Below are positions 1 to 8,372 of a stretch of 64,000 nt of DNA, piece by piece. The notes beneath the pieces were generated by a model. It worked only from the letters and a program-made list of their open reading frames with translations, did not search any database and was not told the origin of the DNA. The first letter of the stretch is position 1. Every line of letters begins with the position of its first letter. The stretch is from Acidobacteriota bacterium. GTDB lineage: Bacteria > Acidobacteriota > Blastocatellia > UBA7656. Where the stretch lies: positions 1 through 64,000 of the forward strand of contig JBBPIG010000002.1 in NCBI GenBank assembly GCA_038040445.1, given 5' to 3'. Position numbers and translations under genes: made by a program.

Positions 1-1744
1 CCACACATATGACGTGGAGGCGTTCGCCATTTCCCCCGATGGCAGCCGCATCGTTTCGGCCTCCGACGATGGAACCCTTAGGCTTTGGGATGCTAAGACA
101 GGAGCCGAACTGGCGACCCTTGCGCGCCACACAGATGGGGTGTCGGCGTGCGCCTTTTCGCCCGATGGCAACCGCATAGTTTCGGCTTCTCGGGATGAAA
201 CCCTGAAGGTTTGGGATGTTAAGACAGGAGCTGAACTGGGCACCCTGAAGGGCCACACGAACAAGGTGACGGCGTGCGCCTTTTCCCCCGACGGCCGCCG
301 CATCGTCTCGGCTTCCGAGGATAAGACCCTGAAGCTTTGGGATGCTCAGACAGGGACCGAAGTGGCCAGCCTTACGGGCCACACGAAGGAGGTGGTGGCG
401 TGCGCCTTTTCCCCAGATGGCAGCCTCATCGTTTCTCGCGCGCGCGGCGCGGTCATCAACATCACTAAACAATCTTCTGAGATTCCCGGTGCTTCCGAGG
501 ATATGAAGATTTGGGATGCTCAGACAGGAGTCGGCTTAGCAACGCTTGCGGGCCACACAGACGTTATAGGCTATTACGACGAGTGGTTAACGTCTTATAT
601 CCAACGGGTGAACGCGTGCACCTTTTCCCCCGACGGCAGACGCATCGTTTCGGCTTCCGTGGATAGGACCCTGAAGCTTTGGGATGTTCAGACAGGGACC
701 GAACTGGCCAGCCTTTCGGGCCACACGGAGGAGGTGGTGGCGTGCGCCTTTTCCCCCGATGGCAGCCGCATCGTTTCAGGTTCCGAGGATGGAACTCTCA
801 AACTTTGGGATGCTCAGACAGGAGCCGAATTGGCCACCCTTGCGGGCCACGGGCGCGTGACGGCGTGCGCCTTTTCCCCCGATGGCAGCATCGTTTCGGC
901 TTCCTGGGGTAGCCTGATGCTTCTGAATGCTCAGACAGGAGTACAGATTTGCGAATATCAACTCGAAGCCCCGGACAAGGCTACTGCTTGGAGCCCCAGG
1001 GGCGGTAATCTAGCGGCGGCCGACCGCTTGGGCCACTTCTTGATTCTGCGGCTCCACAACGTTTCCTTCGGTCCCTTCATCGTGACCTCGTGGCGTCACG
1101 ATCCGCAACCGTCGGATTCGTCGGCGCGCCTTCATTTTGGCTGTCCGATGTGCCGGGTGTGGTCTGAGGGGGCCGCATCGGCGCTCGGCTCCGTGATTCC
1201 ATGCCCTCACTGCGGCGAGCGCGTCAAGCTCAATCCTTTTACCATCAATGCCGACTGGCGCCCCATCGCCGAAGCCTGGAAAGTGAGGAAAAGTGAAACC
1301 GGACCAGAGTACACGCAGGAAACGTACGTCATTGCTGACAGCGAATCTGATGCGGTCGATAAGACGGATGTAGGCTTAACCGCAACATCGCGTGACGAGG
1401 AGCGACGGCCATTTGATGTTTCAGAAGCAGAGTCAGCCAAAGCGGAGAATGTGGCGCTTCCAGCCGCAGAAGTGCCTTCGGTAAAGAGAAATGAGTTGAG
1501 ATCCATCGGTCCTATCGTCATAACCCCATGGCGACACAATCCGGAGCCGTTGGATTCCCTGGAGGCACCTATTCATTTTGGCTGTCCGCTATGCCGGGTG
1601 TGGTCTGAGGTGGCCGCATCGGCGCTCGGCGCGGTGATTCCATGCCCTCACTGCGGCGAGAGCGTCAAGCTCAATCCTTTTACCATCAATGCCGACTGGC
1701 GCCCCATCGCCGCAGCCTGGAAAGCGATGGTGAATGATGAATGA
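1..1744 (+). CDS. WD40 propeller protein with two C-terminal zinc-ribbon modules (5'-truncated by window edge)
   Basis: The frame is open to base 1 and reads H-T-Y-D before the first GTG at 14, so a WD40 blade is already under way and the gene starts outside the window. At least eight blades of the form ACAFSPDGxxIVSAS...LKLWDxxTGxELAxLxGHT are visible. Two blades carry irregular insertions, around bases 430-510 and 560-610. After the propeller come two copies of a module with GPxIVTxWRH, then CPxCRVWS, CPHCG, then [15 protein letters not shown], at about bases 1060-1280 and 1505-1725. The four cysteines of each copy suggest a zinc-binding treble clef or ribbon. The blades are very alike at DNA level (phrases such as gcgtgcgccttttcccc recur), which suggests recent amplification. 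It converges on the minus-strand island and shares its C-terminal module with genes there. Likely a sensor or scaffold; the ligand is unknown. Confidence 0.85.
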   Translation, partial: HTYDVEAFAISPDGSRIVSASDDGTLRLWDAKTGAELATLARHTDGVSACAFSPDGNRIVSASRDETLKVWDVKTGAELGTLKGHTNKVTACAFSPDGRRIVSASEDKTLKLWDAQTGTEVASLTGHTKEVVACAFSPDGSLIVSRARGAVINITKQSSEIPGASEDMKIWDAQTGVGLATLAGHTDVIGYYDEWLTSYIQRVNACTFSPDGRRIVSASVDRTLKLWDVQTGTELASLSGHTEEVVACAFSPDGSRIVSGSEDGTLKLWDAQTGAELATLAGHGRVTACAFSPDGSIVSASWGSLMLLNAQTGVQICEYQLEAPDKATAWSPRGGNLAAADRLGHFLILRLHNVSFGPFIVTSWRHDPQPSDSSARLHFGCPMCRVWSEGAASALGSVIPCPHCGERVKLNPFTINADWRPIAEAWKVRKSETGPEYTQETYVIADSESDAVDKTDVGLTATSRDEERRPFDVSEAESAKAENVALPAAEVPSVKRNELRSIGPIVITPWRHNPEPLDSLEAPIHFGCPLCRVWSEVAASALGAVIPCPHCGESVKLNPFTINADWRPIAAAWKAMVNDE

Positions 1745-1939
1745 TTCACAGGTGTTCAAAGATCCAGGAGGCATGAGTCGGCTGAAACGACTCCCCTTGC
1801 ATGAAGGATCCGTACGCTCCCAAACCCACCCCGGAGTCACCCGGACCGAGCGCGAGCTGCAAGATCCTGAACGTCTGCCCGAGTTGAGGAGTTGAGGTTG
1901 GGAGGTTGAGAACAGCAGCAGTTGAGTTGGGCTTCGTCG

Positions 1940-2455
1940 TCAAGCGCGAGGATCGCCGGCGTCTCCCGGGCGATAATTGATAATGTCCTCTTCGGGGACC
2001 CCGGCGTCGAACGCCTCGTTAATCCTGCCGATCTCCGAAGCATGGCGGTTGGCGCCGCCGAAGTCTTGGTAGTCGCCCTGCACAAGCTCGGGTTCAGGAT
2101 CGCCGAAATGATCTCTGATGAAAAGTTTCGTCCACTCGAGCAGCTCGTGCATATTGAAGTCGTCGATTCGCGCAACCATGTCGAGCAGCGGAGTTATGAA
2201 ATAGTCTCTGTCGCCGAGCAGCCGAAGGTTCATCTCTCGTACGAGTTGGGAACCGCCAAACCCGCAGAGTGGATCATCGGGGTCCTCGGGATACTCGCCC
2301 TCGATACCAGCCGCGCCGAACGTAAGCGCGTTGAGAGTGAACCAGTATGACTTGCCTTCGTTGCTGCCATCTTCGGGCAACAGCCACACATCCTCCCAAA
2401 CCGTTCTGCTTTCAGGAGACTCCCAAACGTGAGGAATGTAATATTTCCACTTCAT
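1940..2455 (-). CDS. Hypothetical protein (171 aa), acidic
   Basis: I do not recognise this protein. The start at 2455 (MKWKYYIPHVWE) is preferred over an upstream in-frame ATG because AAGGA lies seven bases before it. The product is acidic and rich in D, E, G and P, with no signal peptide or membrane segment. It has the phrases VWLLPEDGSNEGKSYWF and LLEWTKLFIRDHFGDPEPE. It is the most downstream gene of the minus-strand WD40/NACHT island, separated from the last WD40 gene by about 480 bases holding a decayed fragment and a palindrome. That spacing suggests it may be a separate unit. Function unknown. Confidence 0.6.
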   Translation of the reverse strand: MKWKYYIPHVWESPESRTVWEDVWLLPEDGSNEGKSYWFTLNALTFGAAGIEGEYPEDPDDPLCGFGGSQLVREMNLRLLGDRDYFITPLLDMVARIDDFNMHELLEWTKLFIRDHFGDPEPELVQGDYQDFGGANRHASEIGRINEAFDAGVPEEDIINYRPGDAGDPRA

Positions 2456-2541
2456 TGTACTGTCCTTGTTAGAAGCATCGCTCACGGCTCCGTTGATCAT
2501 GCTGCCTGGCCGCACAGGTCGGACTCGTGTCAGAACTCATT

Positions 2542-2561
2542 GCATAGTGCGAGCACTATGC
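2542..2561. repeat. Perfect palindrome in the intergenic gap
   Basis: GCATAGTGC and its exact reverse complement GCACTATGC are separated by GA, and a third half-site (CACTATGC) follows directly. There is no T-run, so a protein binding site is as likely as a terminator. It lies about 85 bases upstream of the 171-aa gene. I see nothing else in the rest of the gap 2456-2787. Confidence 0.5.
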
Positions 2562-2787
2562 CACTATGCGATGACCGAAAACCAAAGAAATCAAGCTGCC
2601 TCGCATCGCGTTCGTTGAGTTCCCGAGTTGATTGGCTCCTGACGACCATAGACTCAACGATTGATCGTGGCTCAAAACGCGAAGCGTTATGTTAGCGGCA
2701 TAGCTTTCTTGTCATGCTGCACGAAGCCCACCGCATATTTGTTGATCAACTCGTGTCTATGGCCATGGCGGCGGAACGAGACCCGCT

Positions 2788-2913
2788 TTAGAAAGCAATT
2801 CTGAACTGCTGGAAAACCAACTGAGGATATTTTTGAAAGACGTGACCCTCTGCTCGAATGAAGAGCAGCCAGTCGCGCAACTGATTGCGAAGTGTCTCGC
2901 GCGACTGAAACAT
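2788..2913 (-). pseudogene. Decayed fragment of the WD40-family N-terminal module
   Basis: A 41-codon frame on the minus strand (ATG at 2913, TAA at 2788) reads MFQSRETLRNQLRDWLLFIR followed by AEGHVFQKYPQLVFQQF. This aligns with the N-terminal module of the two large WD40 genes here ([20 protein letters not shown], then YPHLLFQQ). The frame stops just after the FQQ position, and no WD40 blades follow. It lies directly downstream of the 2940-5636 WD40 gene, so it is probably the stump of a lost paralogue. A tiny expressed adaptor is the alternative. Confidence 0.55.
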
Positions 2914-2939
2914 CTCGTTTGACCGACCTGTAGACAGAT

Positions 2940-5636
2940 TCACTGGTCCTCGACAACCCTGGTCCGCGGGGCAGCCCGAGTGTCAACGATGAACGGGTTA
3001 AACCGCAGCGGCCGATGACAGAGGGGGCAATCGCTGAGCAGGTGTGGCTCGTCCCAGGCTTCGTCAGGCAATGCGGCGCATGGCGACCGCTCGGCCACGA
3101 AATTGGCGTCGCGTGTCACTCCGGCGATCACGTCCAGGACCCGCACCGGTACGGGAAACCGCTCCTTACACCACGCGCACTGAGCGGTCATTTGGTCATC
3201 CCAGACTCCCCCTCGCGCTGCCGAGAAGAACCTCAGCATCCTTCCCGAGTGTGGAGACAGCCACAAGCGGATCGCAGTCGTGACGGGCGGACCGGGCTTG
3301 TGATTTGCCAGGCTGAGCAGGTTCAATCCTGTCTTGCCCTCAGGCACCGCAAAAGAAGCGTCGGCGCCGCAGAAGACTAACCTCGCGTAACCTCTTCCAA
3401 AGAAGTTAGCGATCTCCTCCCCCGATCTCGCGTCCCAAACCGTGATCCGACCTTGCTGAAAGGCCCCGACCACAGACGATCCGTCGCTGGTGAAAGAACA
3501 ACCTTCGGTCTTCTCGTCTCGATGCTCCACAGTCCACACCCGCGTCTCGTTACTCGATCTCCACATGATCGTCTCGGAGCCCGATGTGGACACAAAGTGG
3601 CGGCCGTCCGGCGAGTAGCGTATGTCTGTTAGCTTGTCCGAATGATGAGAATGAATCGCAAGCTGAGTTGCCGTGCCTACGTCCCAGGCTCTAACGGTCT
3701 GATCAAAATAGCCCGAAACAACGCGCCTGCCGTCTGGAGACACCGCCCACCTGGCGTTTGGACTACTGTAACCGTGGAACCTAACGAGCTTGGTCCCGTT
3801 GAGAGAGTCCCAGACCGCGAGATGCGTATCTCGCTCGAAGGACGGCGGCGACCCAATTTGGGCGAGTTGCTTTGCCAGCTCGACTGAAACCTGCTTGGGC
3901 GCTTCAGAGGAAACAAAGACGTCTCTCCCATCGACTGAGAACGCACAGGCCTTTACGCGACCCACGACCCTGGAAAGGGCAAGTGAAATCCGGCCAGTCC
4001 CGGCATTGCAGATCTGTACAGCTCCTGGCTGCTCGAGGCCCTGGGACCCGACGACTACGCGGCCACCGTCTGGCGAAAACGCGCACTCTGACACTTCTTC
4101 GTGAACGCGCGCAGGTTTTGCTACCTGCCGTCCGCTGTCCACGTTCCATATCCGAAGCGAGTGGAAGCCGCGCTCTGATGCGGGCTCAAGGCTCGCAGCG
4201 AGGTGGTCCGTCTTCGGCGACAGAGCGCAAGTCGAAATCCGAGTCCCTCCGACGTCCAACGAAGAAAGCAACTGGCCTCTATTCTCAAGCCATACTTCGA
4301 GCTTCGGGCCGGGGAGGACCCTCACAACGCGCCAGTCGTCGAGCTTCGATGCGCAACTCCACACTCCTCCTCGATCACGTTCGGGGCGCTCGGTCATTCC
4401 GCGTGCGCTTGCGTCCCACAACTTAAGCTCACCGCCCAGCGGGGACTCTCCCGCCGACGAGGCGACTTCACGGCCGGTTGGTGAATAAGCGCAAGCCCTG
4501 ATCGGCCAAGAGTGACTACCCGGACTGGCGAGGTCTGCGCCTGTGCGAGAGTCGATGAAGAACAGCCGGGAGTCGGAACTCGCCACCACCCTGGCGCCGT
4601 CGGGCGCGAAATCACAATGAGAGATATGCCCACGCGGCCCGTTGACGCTCGCTATCGCTGCGCCAGTCTCTGAGTTCCAGGTTTTTATCTCAATTTGCCC
4701 CGACGAGTTTGCCAACGAGATGATGCTGCGGCCGTCACTGGAGAAACAGCAGCCGACTACACGACCGTTGTGCCCGGAAAGCGTAACCAATGTCTGGCCG
4801 GAAGTGACATCCCATACGCGAAGCGTTTGGTCATCAGATCCTGAAACCAGGCGGGAACCATCACGAGAAAACGCGCCGCAATTGACCAGGTTTTCGTGCC
4901 CGGTTAGTCGGAAGACCTCCGTGCGGCTCTGAACTTCCCACAGCGTCAGCTCACTGACCGGGGCCCTCAACAGGAAACCGCTGTCCCCGCCGCCAGAGAC
5001 GGCAAAGCGCCCATCCGGCGAAAACTCGCATACCGTCACTCTGTGTCTTTGTTTTCCAAGCTCGCCGATCTCGGCTCCGGCTGTCGCGTCCCACAGCTTC
5101 ACCGAACCTTCCTTTTCACCGGAGATAATGAGACTGGAGTCGGGTGAAACGGCCAGGGCGGTGATCCAGTTGTCCCGATTTACGCCGCCCACATCGCTGA
5201 GTCCCCGCAAGTAGAGCAGAGCAGTGCGTATGTCTTCGGCTTTCCGGTCACGCCGGACACTCATGGTTACGACCTGTTCACCGTTGAGCGCGTTCCACAC
5301 GGTGATTCGGCCATCGGCCGAGCCGGACACCAACATCGTTCCGTCCCGCGAGAACGCGCAGGCTCCAATCTCTTCGCTGCCGACCTCCAGAGTCATCAGG
5401 CACTGCGCGAGGCTGTCAGGTTTGTTGATCCACCGAAGCCATGGGCGCTTTTCAAGTCCCGTCTCAAACCGCTGCCGCGCCATTTGCGCCGGCAAGGTCG
5501 AGTCGGGGTGGTTGGCCACTTGCTGAAAGAGAAGGTGAGGGTACTCTCGTAGAATGCGGCTCTCGCCGCGAATGAACCGCAGCCAGTCTTGCAGTTCTTC
5601 GCGCTTCGAGTGCTGACGGATTTGCTCTTGTGACAT
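2940..5636 (-). CDS. Large WD40 protein with island N-terminal module and C-terminal zinc ribbon
   Basis: The start at 5636 ([18 protein letters not shown]) matches the start style of the 8373-11420 paralogue; an upstream ATG at 5648 is possible. Residues 1 to about 80 form the shared module ([42 protein letters not shown]). About 14 WD40-like blades follow, enough for two propellers. The C-terminus has C-x2-C (CAWC) and CPLC pairs followed by [12 protein letters not shown], a second kind of ribbon that is also found alone in the 12165-12401 gene. No catalytic domain is visible. It lies downstream of the NACHT ATPase and probably supplies ligand sensing or scaffolding to it; that role is inferred. 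Confidence 0.85.
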   Translation of the reverse strand: MSQEQIRQHSKREELQDWLRFIRGESRILREYPHLLFQQVANHPDSTLPAQMARQRFETGLEKRPWLRWINKPDSLAQCLMTLEVGSEEIGACAFSRDGTMLVSGSADGRITVWNALNGEQVVTMSVRRDRKAEDIRTALLYLRGLSDVGGVNRDNWITALAVSPDSSLIISGEKEGSVKLWDATAGAEIGELGKQRHRVTVCEFSPDGRFAVSGGGDSGFLLRAPVSELTLWEVQSRTEVFRLTGHENLVNCGAFSRDGSRLVSGSDDQTLRVWDVTSGQTLVTLSGHNGRVVGCCFSSDGRSIISLANSSGQIEIKTWNSETGAAIASVNGPRGHISHCDFAPDGARVVASSDSRLFFIDSRTGADLASPGSHSWPIRACAYSPTGREVASSAGESPLGGELKLWDASARGMTERPERDRGGVWSCASKLDDWRVVRVLPGPKLEVWLENRGQLLSSLDVGGTRISTCALSPKTDHLAASLEPASERGFHSLRIWNVDSGRQVAKPARVHEEVSECAFSPDGGRVVVGSQGLEQPGAVQICNAGTGRISLALSRVVGRVKACAFSVDGRDVFVSSEAPKQVSVELAKQLAQIGSPPSFERDTHLAVWDSLNGTKLVRFHGYSSPNARWAVSPDGRRVVSGYFDQTVRAWDVGTATQLAIHSHHSDKLTDIRYSPDGRHFVSTSGSETIMWRSSNETRVWTVEHRDEKTEGCSFTSDGSSVVGAFQQGRITVWDARSGEEIANFFGRGYARLVFCGADASFAVPEGKTGLNLLSLANHKPGPPVTTAIRLWLSPHSGRMLRFFSAARGGVWDDQMTAQCAWCKERFPVPVRVLDVIAGVTRDANFVAERSPCAALPDEAWDEPHLLSDCPLCHRPLRFNPFIVDTRAAPRTRVVEDQ

Positions 5637-5731
5637 CCAGACCCTCAACCCAGCAGCCTTTCAGTCGGAGGGAACCTATTTCACACGGGGACTAATATCA
5701 CACCACGATCCACCTACGCGGCCGTCCGTTT

Positions 5732-5854
5732 TCATCTCTCACCCAGCCATGCCTTAGCAATCGGCGCCCAGTCTGCGTTGATGTGACTCTCGCCGCTAAT
5801 GAACCGTAGCCATTCTTGCAACTCATCGCGCGCCGTTTGATATGGAGGGGGCAT
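5732..5854 (-). CDS. 40-aa chimeric microgene joining the N- and C-terminal WD40-family modules
   Basis: A short frame starts at ATG 5854, four bases after AGGAAGG, and encodes ARDELQEWLRFISGESHI followed directly by NADWAPIAKAW. The first half is the start of the shared N-terminal module; the second half is the end of the shared C-terminal module (FTINADWRPIAEAWK in the other genes). Everything between, meaning the propeller and the cysteines, is missing. This looks like an internal deletion of a former WD40 gene that stayed in frame. It sits just after the NACHT gene stop (5880). It could be dead, or a small competitor of the full-length proteins. Confidence 0.5.
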   Translation of the reverse strand: MPPPYQTARDELQEWLRFISGESHINADWAPIAKAWLGER

Positions 5855-5879
5855 CTCGCCTTCCTGTTCCGGGAGACTT

Positions 5880-8312
5880 TTATGCTGGGAACTTCTCGAG
5901 CGCGCGGCGGTAGTCCTCTTGAAGCTCGTACACACCGCCATGGATCGTCTTCGCGTCCTCGCCCTTTCCCGACGTGATCACCGAAACGTGAGTACATTTG
6001 GCTTCGAGAAACTCAAAGTCAGTCAGCGTGGCGTGAAGCTCGTCCCACTTCTCGCCATACGTCTGCTGATACGGAAGCTCAGACAGCTTCCTGATGTTCG
6101 GAGTCTTCTTCTCCTTCTCGAATAACTCCTGACTCGCGAAGTACTCAGCTAGACTCGAATGGCGCGCGCCCTTGTCATTCCCCGCCAGGAAGGTCTCTTC
6201 CACTACCTCGCGAAGCTGACGGTGGTAGAAACTCATCAGAGATGCGCCGTCTGCGCTACGCTCGGCCAGGTATGGCTCAAGGTCGAAATACAAACGCGAC
6301 CAGACGATCACCGGCAATCGCTCTTCGGGCGGCGTGTGCTTCGCGCGAGACTTGAAATCCCCAAGCACTTCTTCGTCTCGCGATAGCACGTCGAGTAGCT
6401 CGTCTTCGGTTAGGCCGTTCTTTGACGCAGCCAGATAGCCCAGGCTCCGCGACACCACGACCTTGCCGTGGTTGGCATCCAGCGAAAGCCGTTCAAACAA
6501 CTGACGAATGATCCCTGGGATGTCCCCGGCCAGGTCGGCTATCGGGCTGTAAGACTTCCACCGCCGCGCTTCCTCAAATGCCAGCTTCAAATAGAGCGGC
6601 ATTCCACCTTGCTCTCTACTCCCGCTACTTTCGCCCGTAGGTCTGGCGGAGGCGTCGAACATGCGCAGTACTTCATTCTTCTGTGGCGACTGCAGCGTTC
6701 TGTCCGCGTCCGCCAACCAGGCTTCCAGCAATTCGTCTGCTTCTGCTCTTGGCATCGGTTCGAGTTTCAACAGGTTCGACGGCAGCTTTCTATCGAGCGC
6801 AACCTTGCACTCGCCAGGAAGCGTAGAGACGACCAGGTGTACGTGCTCGGGTAGCTCGCCGGGAAGCCAGATCAGATTGCGGGCGTGATCGGCGTCCGAT
6901 AGTTGATCGAGCGCATCGAGAAAGACGGCCAGCGGCTTGTCCGGCCGCGCTAGAGCGAGCCGTTGCGGCATCTCTTTCACCAGTTCTTTGTATTCGGTTG
7001 GAATCGTCGTCTCGTCCCCGCCGTAGATCCGAGTCACCTGGCGGCAAAGACTTTCAACCAACGACCGCGCATCGGATGATCCGGGAGTCGCCCCGATGAA
7101 TCTCGACACAAGCACGGCGTTAGGAATCCGCGATGCGCAATCCGCAATCGCCTTCGCCATCAAAGCAGACTTTCCAGAACCGGACTCGCCCCACACCGCG
7201 AGCGGATGACGGTCTTCCCGCGCAACGTAATCAAGGATCGTTTTGAGAATAGACGCTCGACCGATGAATGACTTGGCGCGGTTCTCAGCGAAGTCCTTGT
7301 GATCGGCGACTTCTTTTTCGAGGGCCTCGATCTTTTCGAGCCGCGCGATCTCTTCGAGGATCACTGTTGCCAGCCGTCGCCAGACGTCAAAGCACAACCC
7401 GGTGCTTGCGCTCTCGTCCTCGAGCAGCCTCATGCACTCTTCAAGGTTTTCCGGCAAAACGCCGATATGATTGGCCGTGATACCACCGCCAGTCCAGCTC
7501 GCGGTGTAGTGATGAAAGTTTCCAGGCAGCCGCTTTTCGACCCGGCCTTTCAAACTTTTTAACTTGTCGCTCGCCTGGCGGTCCAACGACCCGGTTTCGT
7601 CCACATCGATAAAATCTCTAGCGCTCTGGCTTTCCGGCAGCGCGCTGATAGCGCGAAAGAAGCAGAAGACATGTTCGTTCGCGTCGCTAACGGTCATCGC
7701 ACCCGCGTCGATCTCCTGTTCCGTCGCGGAATCTTCGTACTTCTTGCGGTCGCCTTCCGCCAGGTTCATTCCCTCGATTGCTTTGAGTAGTATTCCGCGC
7801 AGTGGCCGCTCGATCTCCTTCTCCCACGTGTTGAAGTCAGCAAACTCACTTTCTTTTCTTCGCGGCTGGAGTCTGTAGACGGGAGGCTTGGCGTTGTCAT
7901 CGCATCGATACCAACCCTTGTTGTTTTCGGGCTGCTGGTCCGTCCAGAGGAGAAGTTCTCTCTCCTCCGGCGTGACGCGCGGGAGAATGGCTTCGAGCTC
8001 GTTAGCTGGAATTTCAGCGGGCAACGGTCGCCAGCCATACCGATCGCCGAGCAGCACAATGAAGTTCGGCCGCGGCGAAGAGCGCTGTGACCGTGAGACC
8101 TCGTCCAGGCAGATCTTCATGGTCTGCTGGTCGAGCCCGGCTTCGTCGCGCACTCCCCATCGCAGATCTATCGCCTGGAAGCGACAGCCGTGCTGCGTGC
8201 AGAGTTCGCGCAGCCGCGGAAAGACATACTTCTGAAGCGCGTTCCGCTCTTCTATCAGGTCGCTGAAAGTAGAGCTGACGAAGACTCGAAATGTTCTTGT
8301 AGTTTGTCCCAT
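5880..8312 (-). CDS. DUF4062-NACHT (STAND-class) ATPase
   Basis: Residues about 5-95 (TFRVFVSSTFSDLIEERNAL, then RFQAIDLRWGVRDEA and IVLLGDRYGWRP) fit DUF4062. A P-loop GESGSGKS lies near residue 375 and a Walker B-like LAVFLDALDQL near 462, followed by helical regions typical of NACHT/STAND switches. The C-terminus (FYHRQLREVVEE, YFASQELF, SELPYQQTYG, FLEAKCT) resembles the stretch that precedes the propeller in NACHT-WD40 fusions such as TEP1/NPHP3-like proteins. Here the protein stops at 810 aa with no propeller, and separate WD40 genes lie on both sides. The start at 8312 has GGAGGGG upstream. Likely an oligomerising ATP-dependent switch in defence or signalling; the trigger is unknown. 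Confidence 0.88.
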   Translation of the reverse strand: MGQTTRTFRVFVSSTFSDLIEERNALQKYVFPRLRELCTQHGCRFQAIDLRWGVRDEAGLDQQTMKICLDEVSRSQRSSPRPNFIVLLGDRYGWRPLPAEIPANELEAILPRVTPEERELLLWTDQQPENNKGWYRCDDNAKPPVYRLQPRRKESEFADFNTWEKEIERPLRGILLKAIEGMNLAEGDRKKYEDSATEQEIDAGAMTVSDANEHVFCFFRAISALPESQSARDFIDVDETGSLDRQASDKLKSLKGRVEKRLPGNFHHYTASWTGGGITANHIGVLPENLEECMRLLEDESASTGLCFDVWRRLATVILEEIARLEKIEALEKEVADHKDFAENRAKSFIGRASILKTILDYVAREDRHPLAVWGESGSGKSALMAKAIADCASRIPNAVLVSRFIGATPGSSDARSLVESLCRQVTRIYGGDETTIPTEYKELVKEMPQRLALARPDKPLAVFLDALDQLSDADHARNLIWLPGELPEHVHLVVSTLPGECKVALDRKLPSNLLKLEPMPRAEADELLEAWLADADRTLQSPQKNEVLRMFDASARPTGESSGSREQGGMPLYLKLAFEEARRWKSYSPIADLAGDIPGIIRQLFERLSLDANHGKVVVSRSLGYLAASKNGLTEDELLDVLSRDEEVLGDFKSRAKHTPPEERLPVIVWSRLYFDLEPYLAERSADGASLMSFYHRQLREVVEETFLAGNDKGARHSSLAEYFASQELFEKEKKTPNIRKLSELPYQQTYGEKWDELHATLTDFEFLEAKCTHVSVITSGKGEDAKTIHGGVYELQEDYRRALEKFPA

Positions 8313-8372
8313 AACTGCCCCTCCAGCGATTGGCGTACTTCATTACTCGGTGCGAAAACTGGCGCAACTAAT

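Noticed and set aside
3872-4426. Plus-strand 184-codon frame opposite the 2940-5636 WD40 gene
   Set aside because: Arginine/serine-rich shadow frame within a well-supported gene on the other strand.
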